This document shows positions 50,760 to 58,759 of a DNA stretch of 64,000 bases, in pieces. The DNA is taken from positions 26,880 through 90,879 of the forward strand of contig CAZEDX010000006.1 in assembly GCA_964511015.1 (NCBI GenBank), read 5' to 3'. Position 1 is the stretch's first letter. Each line of letters starts with the position of its first letter. The translations under genes and the position numbers were made by a program. The stretch is from FEN-1099 sp964511015 (GTDB taxonomy: Bacteria > Lernaellota > Lernaellaia > Lernaellales > Lernaellaceae). The notes below the pieces were generated by a model, which worked only from the letters and a program-made list of their open reading frames with translations, was not told the DNA's origin and did no database searches.

Positions 50760-51989
50760 ATGAGCAAAGTCGACCGCGTCGAGTTGTTCCATGTCAGCGT
50801 GCCATTGGCCAAACCTTTCTTCCCGTCTTGGATTCCCGGATACCCGCAAACGCACAACCGCTTCACGCTGATCCGCGTCTATACCGACGACGGCATCGTC
50901 GGCGAGGCCGCCGGCAACGCCTTTTCCACCGAGCGCGCCGGCCTTGGCGATCTGATCGCCGGCTTTCTCATCGGCTCGCGCGCCGACGACCTGACTGTCG
51001 TGCGGCAACGGTTGCGCGAGGCGAGCTACCTCGGCTGGCGCAACGGCTGGATCGAATGCGCGTTCTGGGATCTGCGCGGCAAGATGCTGGGTAAACCGGT
51101 CTACCAGTTGCTGCAGAACAAGCCGGAGGTCGTCACCCAGGTGCCGGTCTATGCCTCCACCGGCGAACTGCGCGACTTCGCCCGCCGCAAACCTTATCTC
51201 GACCTGATTCGCGAGATGGGCTTTCATTCCATCAAGATTCGCGTCAAGGATCCGCAGCGCCAGGACGACGTGACCATCCTACGTGAAGTGCGGCGCGAAC
51301 TGGGCGACCGCTTCGTCATCGGCGTCGACGCCAACCAGGGTTGGCCGGTGTCGCTGATCGACCCCACCCCGATCTGGGACTACGACTACGCCCTGCGCTT
51401 CGGCAAGGCGTGCGATGAACTGGGGCTGGCTTGGATCGAAGAGCCGCTCGACATGCACGACTGGGAAGGCATGGCCAAACTGCGCAAGGCGGTCAAGACG
51501 CCGATCGCCGGCGCCGAGTTGCTCGGCGACTGGCACGAAGTACGCGCGGTGATGGAACACGAGTGCCTCGACATATACCAGCCCGACACCACCTTCTGCG
51601 GCGGCTACACCGTTGCCGGGCAGATCATGGACGAATGCCGGCGGCGCAAGCTGCAGTACTCGCCGCACACCTGGTCGAACGGCCTGGGTTTCATGATCAA
51701 CCTGCATTCGTTCGCCGCATGGGACAAACGCGAGCATCTCGAATATCCGTTCGAGCCGCCGGGGTGGGTGCCGGAATTCCGCGAGGGCATCATTCCGCCG
51801 ATCACCGTCAACCCGAACGGCACGGTCGACGTGCCCCAGACGCCGGGGATCGGACTGCACATCGACGAGAAACGGTTGCGCAAGTACGGCGTGCGTTTCC
51901 ATGTGTCCTCGCCGGTGCGCCTGGCGGTCAAAACGATTCGTGAAAAGGGCCTGCAAGCCGCGTTGGAACTGAAAAAGAAACGCGGTTAG
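50760..51989 (+). CDS. Enolase-superfamily enzyme (mandelate racemase / muconate lactonizing type)
   Basis: 409 residues. N-terminal capping domain (1-125), then the barrel with metal ligands Asp in GVDANQGWP, Glu in WIEEPLDMHD and Glu in AGAELLGDW. Catalytic-type Lys residues sit in SIKIRVKDP, and a His in SPHTWSNGLG. It is likely a sugar-acid dehydratase or dipeptide/muconate-type isomerase; specificity cannot be read. GAGG 6 bases before the ATG at 50760, 40 bases after argS, so they may be co-transcribed. Confidence 0.88.
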   Translation: MSKVDRVELFHVSVPLAKPFFPSWIPGYPQTHNRFTLIRVYTDDGIVGEAAGNAFSTERAGLGDLIAGFLIGSRADDLTVVRQRLREASYLGWRNGWIECAFWDLRGKMLGKPVYQLLQNKPEVVTQVPVYASTGELRDFARRKPYLDLIREMGFHSIKIRVKDPQRQDDVTILREVRRELGDRFVIGVDANQGWPVSLIDPTPIWDYDYALRFGKACDELGLAWIEEPLDMHDWEGMAKLRKAVKTPIAGAELLGDWHEVRAVMEHECLDIYQPDTTFCGGYTVAGQIMDECRRRKLQYSPHTWSNGLGFMINLHSFAAWDKREHLEYPFEPPGWVPEFREGIIPPITVNPNGTVDVPQTPGIGLHIDEKRLRKYGVRFHVSSPVRLAVKTIREKGLQAALELKKKRG

Positions 51990-52096
51990 AGCAGCCAGTC
52001 CGGTTCAGTTACGTTTTAGTTCTCTTGATACTTGACCGCGGGAAAATCGCACGTTAGTATCACGACGTTGCGGATTCTCGACGATGGGGGAGCGCC

Positions 52097-52363
52097 ATGC
52101 CTGACGATACCTACACCTTGGAAGCTGAAGTGATCGAAGCCCTGCCCAACGCCATGTTCCGCGTCCGTCTGATGGCCGACGAGCCCAAAGAAGTGATCGT
52201 ACACACGGCTGGCAAGCTCCGCCGCCCGCGCAACCGCATTCTGCTCGGCGACCGGGTCGAGGTCGCCTTCTCGCCCTATGACGGCGAATTGTCCCAGGGG
52301 CGCATCGTCAACCGGTTGGGGGTCGAGCCGGCGCCACGGCGCCAGCCCTACCGGCCGCGCTAG
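52097..52363 (+). CDS. infA: Translation initiation factor IF-1
   Basis: 88 residues, S1/OB fold: LEAEVIEALPNAMFRVRL, VIVHTAGKLRR, RILLGDRVEVAFSPYD and GRIVNR. A six-residue insertion after the second strand and a basic C-terminal tail make it longer than the standard 72. It binds the 30S A-site during initiation. GGGGGAG is visible upstream of the ATG. Monocistronic appearance; converges on the small gene at 52371. Confidence 0.93.
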   Translation: MPDDTYTLEAEVIEALPNAMFRVRLMADEPKEVIVHTAGKLRRPRNRILLGDRVEVAFSPYDGELSQGRIVNRLGVEPAPRRQPYRPR

Positions 52364-52370
52364 CGGTTTG

Positions 52371-52589
52371 TCAGATCTTCTGTTTGCGAAACTGTTCCAC
52401 CAGCTCGACGCGGTGTTTCTCGAGGTATTCGCGCGCGGCGGTTTCGCTGACACCCAGGTCTTTGAAGGCGCCATGCACCAGATCGCGCATCCCTTGATCG
52501 GACCGCCCCAGCATTTCCATCGTCAGCAGCAAAATCGCCGCGCCGCGCAGTGGATCGCCTTTGCGGTAGTCTTTGCCGAGGCCGGTCAC
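52371..52589 (-). CDS. Small helical protein downstream of ftsY
   Basis: 72 residues from GTG 52589, with AAGGAG 11 bases upstream inside the last codons of ftsY, so coupling is likely. All-helical: GDPLRGAAILLLTMEMLGRSDQGMRDLVHGAFKDLGVSE with a KHRVELVEQFRKQ tail. Not a recognised family; the tandem with ftsY suggests a targeting or ribosome-related accessory, but that is only positional. Confidence 0.7.
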   Translation of the reverse strand: MTGLGKDYRKGDPLRGAAILLLTMEMLGRSDQGMRDLVHGAFKDLGVSETAAREYLEKHRVELVEQFRKQKI

Positions 52590-52594
52590 CGCAA

Positions 52595-54019
52595 TCAGTC
52601 TCCTTCGTCGGCGAACAGAGCGTCGACGAAATCGTCGGCGTTAAACGGACGCAGGTCGTCGATCTTCTCGCCGATGCCGATGAAGCGGATCGGCACCGAC
52701 AATTCGTCGCAGATGCCCACGATGCAGCCGCCCTTGGCTGTGCCGTCGAGCTTGGTCAGGATCAGGCCGGTCAGCCCAAGCGCTTCGTGGAACGTCTTGG
52801 CCTGCGCAATGGCATTTTGCCCCGTATTGGCGTCCAATACCAGCAGCACTTCATGCGGCGCCGTCGGCTGGATCTTCGCCATCACGCGTTTGACCTTCTT
52901 CAATTCTTCCATGAGGTTGTGCTTGGTGTGCAACCGGCCGGCGGTATCGATGATCACCACGTCGACCTTGCGGTTCACCGCAGCTTGCACCGCGTCGTAG
53001 GCGACTGCTGACGGATCGGCGCCACTCTTCTGGCGGATAATTTCCGCGCCCACGCGGTCGGCCCAGATCGTCAACTGTTCGTCGGCGGCGGCGCGGAAAG
53101 TGTCGGCTGCACCGAAAATCACCGACAAACCGTCTTTGGTTAGTTTGCTGGCCATCTTGCCGATGGTCGTGGTCTTGCCCACGCCGTTGACTCCGACCAC
53201 CATGATGACGTACGGCCGATCGGCAGTCGGTTCCAACGGCGCCTGGTGTGGTTGCAAAATGGCGCGAATCTCGGTTTTCAGGATCTCGCGAATGCGCTCG
53301 GCGTTTTCGATCTTCTCTTCGCGCACGCGGTCCTGCACGACGTTGAGCAGCTTCTCGGCCGTTTCCGGACCGAGGTCGGCGGTAAACAGAATTTCTTCCA
53401 GTTCGGCCAATAAGTCGCTGTCCACACGGCGACCGCGCAGCAGCGTGTCGACCCGGCCGACTAGTCCACCGGCGGTCTTCGACAAACCGCGGCGCAGGCG
53501 CTGGAACAGACTGAGCTTGGGCTCCGGCGGTGCTTCCTCGACCGGCGGCGGAGGAAGAGGGGGCGGCGGTGGAGGGGGCGGCGGCGCAACCTCCTCGGGC
53601 TTGGGCGGCGGGGCCGCTTTCGGGGGTGGAGGTGGCGCGGCCTTAGGCGGTGGCGGCGGCGGAACCGGTTCGGGCTCTGCCTCCTCTTTTTCCTCCTCGG
53701 CCGCTTCGGCCTCGGCTGCCAACTCGGCTTCTATTTCCTCGTCAGATAGCTCACCACGGTCCTCATCGGGCAACTCTTCTTCGTCCGGCGCCGCTTCTTC
53801 CTCGGCGGCTTCGACAGCGGCGGCTTGAGCTTTGGCCGGTAGGGCTTCGCCGGCGCGACGGCGTCGCACCAAGCGGATCAGAATCCACAGGAACAGTAGC
53901 GCCAACACGGCCATGAGCGGCAGGCTCACCGGGCCGTGAATCACATTGCTGCGCTCCATCATTTGATTAAGCGCGGCAAAGAACGGGCCGACCGACGGCC
54001 ATTGAGTAGGATCGTACAA
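52595..54019 (-). CDS. ftsY: Signal recognition particle receptor FtsY
   Basis: 474 residues. Unlike the usual FtsY it begins with a true membrane helix (LPLMAVLALLFLWILIRLVRRRR, about 35-55). A Glu/Ala acidic region and a 60-residue Pro-rich segment follow. The NG domain runs from about 165 on: VVGVNGVGKTTTIGKM (P-loop), GAADTFRAAADEQL, VVIIDTAGRLHTKHN, ILTKLDGTAKGG, then FIGIGEKIDDLRPF. The start is TTG at 54019 because GGAGG sits 5 bases upstream; a TTG at 54034 would place that site inside the gene. It docks SRP-ribosome complexes at the membrane. Confidence 0.96.
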   Translation of the reverse strand: MYDPTQWPSVGPFFAALNQMMERSNVIHGPVSLPLMAVLALLFLWILIRLVRRRRAGEALPAKAQAAAVEAAEEEAAPDEEELPDEDRGELSDEEIEAELAAEAEAAEEEKEEAEPEPVPPPPPPKAAPPPPPKAAPPPKPEEVAPPPPPPPPPLPPPPVEEAPPEPKLSLFQRLRRGLSKTAGGLVGRVDTLLRGRRVDSDLLAELEEILFTADLGPETAEKLLNVVQDRVREEKIENAERIREILKTEIRAILQPHQAPLEPTADRPYVIMVVGVNGVGKTTTIGKMASKLTKDGLSVIFGAADTFRAAADEQLTIWADRVGAEIIRQKSGADPSAVAYDAVQAAVNRKVDVVIIDTAGRLHTKHNLMEELKKVKRVMAKIQPTAPHEVLLVLDANTGQNAIAQAKTFHEALGLTGLILTKLDGTAKGGCIVGICDELSVPIRFIGIGEKIDDLRPFNADDFVDALFADEGD

Positions 54020-54139
54020 AGCTACCTCCGACAAGGCTTTTTTCGCGCGCGAACGGTAGCAATCGGGGGCAGGGGTGTCAAGTTTACCACTCCCCCGCGA
54101 GGCATGGTCCGTGAAACGGCGGTCAGGTTCCGGTGGTGT

Positions 54140-54970
54140 CTACAAGTAGCTGACGACAATGTTGTCGAACAAAATACTGCCGCCTTCACCGTCCTGGTAA
54201 CTGTCACCAAACAAGAAGTTGGTGAACAAGCCGCCGGCGCCGGTCATCGTGCCGAGATCGGTACAGTCGGTGGGAGAGCCGTCGATCAACACCGAGTAGG
54301 TGCCGGTCGCGTTATCGACGTTGACCGTGATGGTCGCCCCCGCGTCGTTGGGTAGGGCCCCGCAGTCAACCGACGGCGATCGCTTGCCCCCGCCGCTCCA
54401 GTCCTGCGCATACAGACGGCCGGTCGAAGCGTCATTGGAAATACTGGTGATGGCGCTGGTTTCGGCGTTGAATTGCGCGAAGAAGTAGGCGTCGGGGTAG
54501 AGCCACAAATCGAAAGTAATCGACAGGCTTTGCTGAATTGGCGTGTCGAACGGGTAGTAGGCTTCGGCCCATTCGGCGAGAACCGTGCTGCCGTGAATGG
54601 CCAGTACCTTGCCGGTAACCTCTTTGGTCGGCACCAGTTCGACCGCGGCGGTGGAATTGAATTCGTTCACACTCCAGGGCGCCGGCAAAGTGCCCAAATC
54701 GTAATCTTCGAAATCGATGGCGACCACGATGTCATCGTCGCTGGTGTCGTCGTCGGCAATGTCGTCATCGCTGGTGTCGTCGTCGGTGGTGTCGTCATCG
54801 CCGGCGTCGTCGTCGGTGGCGTCGTCGTCGCCGGCGTCATCATCACCAGCATCGTCGTCACCTCCGTTGTCGTCATCGTCATCATCATCACCGCAAGAAC
54901 AGCCGAGCGAACTTCCGGCGGTCAGCATCGTCAGCAACAGAACCAGCAAACGCAACCATTTCATGTTCAT
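54140..54970 (-). CDS. Asp-rich lipoprotein with LamG-like domain
   Basis: 276 residues. Lipobox SLGC followed by SCG and about 60 residues of Asp with Gly/Ala/Thr/Ser. A beta-rich domain then runs from IDFEDYDLGTLPAPW to the end GGSILFDNIVVSYL, matching the concanavalin-like/LamG plan often seen in surface carbohydrate-binding proteins. ATG 54970 with GGAGG 5 bases upstream. The lipobox and acid tract (GCSCGDDDDDDD) are the same as in the protein at 19433-20749. Probably exposed on the outer membrane. Confidence 0.82.
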   Translation of the reverse strand: MNMKWLRLLVLLLTMLTAGSSLGCSCGDDDDDDDNGGDDDAGDDDAGDDDATDDDAGDDDTTDDDTSDDDIADDDTSDDDIVVAIDFEDYDLGTLPAPWSVNEFNSTAAVELVPTKEVTGKVLAIHGSTVLAEWAEAYYPFDTPIQQSLSITFDLWLYPDAYFFAQFNAETSAITSISNDASTGRLYAQDWSGGGKRSPSVDCGALPNDAGATITVNVDNATGTYSVLIDGSPTDCTDLGTMTGAGGLFTNFLFGDSYQDGEGGSILFDNIVVSYL

Positions 54971-55048
54971 GGCATCCTCCCCAGCAATTGAAACAAATGA
55001 ACTCCGCCGGGTATTCCCCGGGGCTATACGCCAATTGCGACGCCTCAA

Positions 55049-55132
55049 ATGCGAGCGGAGGGATTTGAACCCTCATGGCTGTTAACCACTGGATCCTAAG
55101 TCCAGCGCGTCTGCCAATTCCGCCACGCTCGC
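55049..55132 (-). tRNA. tRNA-Leu (anticodon UAG)
   Basis: Minus strand: acceptor GCGAGCG pairs with CGCTCGC, anticodon arm CTGGA / CTTAGGA / TCCAG gives TAG (leucine). A long variable arm (TGGTTAACAGCCA) is typical of class II tRNAs, and the T-arm is GAGGG / TTCAAAT / CCCTC. CCA is not encoded. Confidence 0.96.
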
Positions 55133-55310
55133 GTAGTTTTTGACCATACGGCCCCAGGTGGCACGCCGTCAAGCACGGTTGAAGACATCCAAGCGCCATT
55201 GCGCGGGAAAAGTGTTGACAGATCGCCGTGGGTAATGTTAGCGTCGGCAAGAATATTATGAGATGTTTCCGTCGAGGACGGCGGAGTGCTTTTCCCGCCG
55301 CTTGGCGACG

Positions 55311-56774
55311 ATGAGGTGTGGTGTGTTTCGCCAGCAATATTTCCTTATCTTGTTGTGCATGTTGTTGGCCGTGGGTGGCGCGCTTTCTTGTGCGTCTGCC
55401 CCATCGGTACCACCTCCTACCCAACAGTTCGAGCAAGCGCGCCAAGCCGCGCGCAACGATCCGGGACCGGTGAACGCCGCGGCCCGGCGCCTGTTCGAGG
55501 AAGGGGTGCGCAGCTACCAGGCCGGGGCCTGGGCGGAAGCCGCCGATCTGTTTGGACAAGCCGCCGATGTCGGTATCATCCATTTCCCGCAGCGGCCCGA
55601 CGCGCGGGTCTACCAATGCCTATCGCTCATGCACCTGCAGCGCTTCCAGGACGCGTACAAGATAGCGTCGGAAGCGACGCAGGAATACCCCGACCGCTGG
55701 GAACTGCGGCTGGTACTGGTGGAGTACCTGCTCTACCGCGAGCGTCCCGACATGGCGCGCGAACAGTTGAACGCTGCCTATCACCTGGCGCCGTTCCAGC
55801 CTGAGGTGCTGCGGGCGCAAGTGAAGACCGCGCTGGCCGAAAACGATTTGGTGGCGGCGGAAGAATTCGCGCGCTTGACCTTCTCCCAACAGCCGGACAA
55901 TCCGCTCTATCGTCAATTGCTGGCTGATGTCTGTTTGCAGCGGGCCAAGGCGTTGATGAAACAGGAGTCGGCCGACGTCGACCAGACGCTGGGCCTGTTG
56001 TTCGAAGCGGCGACTCACGATCCGAAAAACCCCGACCCGCCGTTCCTGCTGGGCCGACTGGCGATCTCGCTGAATGAGATTGAAGCAGCGCGACGTTTTG
56101 CCGCACGCGGCCGCACGCTGCTCAGCGACCAGACCAAGCCGCCACGGGAAGCGTTGTTCGTCGACGACGAATCGTCCGGCGGCGCCCCCGGCGTGCACCA
56201 TCGCAAAGCCGAAGAATACTTGCGCGAAGGGCAGCCGGCGTTCGCGGCTGAAGAACTCGAGCGCGAACTGTCGGTGAGTCCGGAAAACACCGTGATCTGG
56301 GCGAAACTCGGCGCGCTCGCAGCCGAGCTCGACGACGAACAGCGCGCCCTCGAGTGCTTGTACGCGCTTTGGGTGTTGCAGGGCAACAGCGACTACGCAG
56401 TCGAACTCGAACAGACCCTGCAACTTTCCTTCGCCGAGCGGCCGGCCTCCCCGGGCTTTGTGGTACGCTCGGAAGTCGGCACCGCTTGGGATACCGAGAA
56501 CAACAAGATGACCAGCAGAGGCAACGAGTTCGCCGCCAACCAACGGGTCTACTTTTCGTTGGTGCTCGGCAATGCCGTCGGCCGCCACCAGATTTGCCTG
56601 GTCGTGACGGATCCGACCGGACATCGGGCCATCGACGAAACCGTCGACGTGGAATTTTTCGGGGTCGAATTCGCGTTGCTGCGCTCGGGCTCTTGGTTCA
56701 CGGTCGGCGAATGGAAGGTGGAATGGACGATGGATGGCGTCCCGCGCGCCAATACGAGCTTTCGCCTGCGTTGA
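55311..56774 (+). CDS. TPR-repeat lipoprotein
   Basis: 487 residues. Signal with lipobox ALSC at about 26. Helical repeats from about 60 to 390 have TPR spacing (AARRLFEEGVRSYQAGAWAEAADLFGQAADVG; AARFAARGR; AEEYLREGQPAFAAEELERELSVSPEN). A C-terminal beta domain ends with VEWTMDGVPRANTSFRLR. TPR proteins are assembly scaffolds. The ATG at 55311 has a weak site; GTG 55323 is possible. It heads a run of genes on one strand ending at 58693 that include PilZ and HD-GYP-like proteins. Confidence 0.8.
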   Translation: MRCGVFRQQYFLILLCMLLAVGGALSCASAPSVPPPTQQFEQARQAARNDPGPVNAAARRLFEEGVRSYQAGAWAEAADLFGQAADVGIIHFPQRPDARVYQCLSLMHLQRFQDAYKIASEATQEYPDRWELRLVLVEYLLYRERPDMAREQLNAAYHLAPFQPEVLRAQVKTALAENDLVAAEEFARLTFSQQPDNPLYRQLLADVCLQRAKALMKQESADVDQTLGLLFEAATHDPKNPDPPFLLGRLAISLNEIEAARRFAARGRTLLSDQTKPPREALFVDDESSGGAPGVHHRKAEEYLREGQPAFAAEELERELSVSPENTVIWAKLGALAAELDDEQRALECLYALWVLQGNSDYAVELEQTLQLSFAERPASPGFVVRSEVGTAWDTENNKMTSRGNEFAANQRVYFSLVLGNAVGRHQICLVVTDPTGHRAIDETVDVEFFGVEFALLRSGSWFTVGEWKVEWTMDGVPRANTSFRLR

Positions 56775-56802
56775 ACGGACCGCTATTGCGACGGAGTAGG
56801 TC

Positions 56803-57192
56803 ATGACGGACAGCAAGCGCAAAGAAGACAAAACCTCCCTCCGTGAAAAACGCCTACACGACCGTATTGCCCTCAAGGCGCGCGTCGACTACGAACTGTT
56901 GTCGGAAGATACGTTCCTGTTCGAATACACTTCGAACCTCAGCCGTGGGGGCATCTTCCTGGCCACCCGTAATCCGCTGCCGATCGGTACGCAGATCCAC
57001 CTGCGTTTCACGCTGCCGGCGCCGGAAAGCCGCACCATCAAGGTCACCGGCCAGGTGGCCTGGATCAACGAATACAAGCCCGGCAAGGTCAACTTGAATC
57101 CGGGCATGGGCATCGAGTTCGTCAATCTGTCCGAGAAGGACAACGAGGCCATCACCCGATTGGTTAAACGGAAGGCCTTGCTTACCGATTAG
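56803..57192 (+). CDS. PilZ domain protein (c-di-GMP receptor)
   Basis: 129 residues. The PilZ motif pieces are present: an Arg-rich N-terminal switch RLHDRIALKARVDY and the second motif TSNLSRGGIF (Asn where Asp is commonest), then LPIGTQIHLRFTLP and GQVAWINEY. The layout fits the deltaproteobacterial TIGR02266-type PilZ group. Expected to bind cyclic di-GMP. It starts 29 bases after the TPR gene and is followed after 13 bases by the HD-GYP-like gene, so they form an operon. Confidence 0.88.
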   Translation: MTDSKRKEDKTSLREKRLHDRIALKARVDYELLSEDTFLFEYTSNLSRGGIFLATRNPLPIGTQIHLRFTLPAPESRTIKVTGQVAWINEYKPGKVNLNPGMGIEFVNLSEKDNEAITRLVKRKALLTD

Positions 57193-57205
57193 TGAGGGCA
57201 TGCGC

Positions 57206-57940
57206 ATGAGTGACGAGCTGCTCGCCAAGATTGCCAAGCTGGAAGCGGACAACGCCTGGTTGCGCCAGGAGATACAAGCCCTGCGTGAAACGCTGGATCA
57301 AGACCAGGAAGCGGCCGCGATTAACGAGGTGCGCCTGCGCCTGGCCTATTTCTCCACCATCCAGGCCCTGGCCCGCGCCATCGAGGCCAAAGATCCCTAC
57401 ACGGTGGGCCACTCCGAGATGGTCAGCAAGGTCGCGGTGGCGATTGCCCGCCGGCTCGAACTGACCGACGACGAGTGCGAGCGGGTGCGCATCGCCGGCC
57501 AGTTGCTCGACGTCGGCAAGATCGGCGTCAGCCGCGAGATCCTGACCAAGAAGGAAGACCTGACCGCGGCCGAACGCCAAATTCTCGAGTCGCACGTCGC
57601 CATCGGGGCGCAGATCGTCGAACCGATCATTTACCCGTGGGACGTGTCCAGTCTGATCTATCAACACCACGAACGTTTGGATGGCAGCGGGTATCCGGAA
57701 AAGCTGTCCGGCGAAAGCATCGTGCTCGAAGCGCGGATTCTCGGCCTAGCCGACGCGTTTGTTGCCATGATCGTGCGCCGCGCCTACCGTGATGCCCACG
57801 CCGAAGATGCGGCACTTGACTATTTCGCCAGCGAGGCCGACCGCACGTTCGACGGTAGTTGCGTGGAAGCGCTGCGCGATTCGCTGGCCGCGGATAGCGA
57901 ACTGCGCGAGGAGATCGACCGCTTCAAGAAATCCATCTAG
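57206..57940 (+). CDS. HD-GYP-like protein with altered HD motif
   Basis: 244 residues. An N-terminal coiled coil (1-50), then an HD-GYP-type fold: YTVGHSEMVSKVA (first His), GQLLDVGKIGV where the normal reading is HDIGK, SHVAIGAQIV, and HHERLDGSGYP (HHExxDGxGYP intact), GLADAFVAM. The HD histidine is replaced by Leu, which may impair metal binding and catalysis of c-di-GMP hydrolysis. ATG 57206 is 8 bases after GAGGG; an ATG two codons earlier is possible. It lies directly downstream of the PilZ gene, supporting a c-di-GMP role as sensor or enzyme. Confidence 0.85.
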   Translation: MSDELLAKIAKLEADNAWLRQEIQALRETLDQDQEAAAINEVRLRLAYFSTIQALARAIEAKDPYTVGHSEMVSKVAVAIARRLELTDDECERVRIAGQLLDVGKIGVSREILTKKEDLTAAERQILESHVAIGAQIVEPIIYPWDVSSLIYQHHERLDGSGYPEKLSGESIVLEARILGLADAFVAMIVRRAYRDAHAEDAALDYFASEADRTFDGSCVEALRDSLAADSELREEIDRFKKSI

Positions 57941-58010
57941 TCACGCGTTGACACGTGCGGGCCGCCTCGACACAATACCCGCGACCCACCAAATCTGCGG
58001 GAGGATAGGG

Positions 58011-58583
58011 ATGAGCAACCTGGATCAAGACCGCCGGCGGCGATATCTCATCGACAAGGCGTTTCAGGGCAAATATGTCGCGCTGCTCGTGGTATTCATC
58101 GTCGCTCTGGGCGTGGCTGGCATTTTGATTCTGATGGTCGGTGGCCGCGAACCCGACATCCCCGCTGCGCAGGCCAACCTTAACCAGGCGATCGTCGCGA
58201 TGGTGATGATCATTCTGGTGTTCTGCTCCTTTACTGTTTGGTACGGCATCCGCTTCTCGCACCGCGTGGTCGGCCCGGTGTACGCCTTCAGCCGCCATTT
58301 GAACTGGATTCGCGAGGGTAATTACACCCGCGATCTCAAGCTGCGCGACAAGGACGAATTCCAGAACCTGGCGCTGGTGCTCAATGCGATGCAGGCCGCC
58401 CTGCGCGACCGTGTTCGTGAAACCATCGACGGCACGCAGAAGGTGGAAACCGGCCTGGCCGAACTGGCCGCCGTGTTCAACGACCCCAGCTTCGACCGCG
58501 AGCGGGCGCAAGACATGATCCGCAAGCTGCGCACCGAGCTCGAAGCCGCGCGGGTGAAGAACGAGGGCTTTCTTACGCGATGA
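58011..58583 (+). CDS. Two-pass membrane protein with HAMP domain
   Basis: 190 residues. Two membrane segments (about 24-45 and 63-83) with a very short outside loop. A HAMP-type linker follows (VVGPVYAFSRHLNWIREGNYTRDLKLRDKDEFQNLALVLN), then a coiled coil to the end. There is no kinase, cyclase or methyl-accepting domain, so it may relay signals to a partner. GGGAGG upstream of the ATG. Coupled to the 37-residue membrane protein by an ATGA overlap. Confidence 0.82.
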   Translation: MSNLDQDRRRRYLIDKAFQGKYVALLVVFIVALGVAGILILMVGGREPDIPAAQANLNQAIVAMVMIILVFCSFTVWYGIRFSHRVVGPVYAFSRHLNWIREGNYTRDLKLRDKDEFQNLALVLNAMQAALRDRVRETIDGTQKVETGLAELAAVFNDPSFDRERAQDMIRKLRTELEAARVKNEGFLTR

Positions 58584-58693
58584 ACCGTCCCACCGAACAA
58601 ACCACCTGGTCCTCGGCGGAACTCTGGCTCTATCTGCTGACCATCACCGTCGCCGGTCTGGCCGGGCTGACGTTGCTTTTCGCCCACCTGTAG
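58580..58693 (+). CDS. 37-residue single-pass membrane microprotein
   Basis: The ATG overlaps the stop of the HAMP gene (ATGA). The product is short polar residues, then a membrane segment (LWLYLLTITVAGLAGLTLLFA), ending at TAG 58693. Translation coupling and hydrophobicity argue it is real. A role as a helper of the HAMP protein is inferred only from coupling. Confidence 0.6.
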   Translation: MNRPTEQTTWSSAELWLYLLTITVAGLAGLTLLFAHL

Positions 58694-58759
58694 CTGGCGA
58701 CCCCGCGCAGCTCCGCGCGGTATTTGGTATAATTCCGGTGCCTACATTGGGAGTATCCC

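Noticed and set aside
54035..54355. Plus-strand frame of about 100 residues upstream of ftsY
   Set aside because: Complement of the LamG-like lipoprotein gene, with no start signal.
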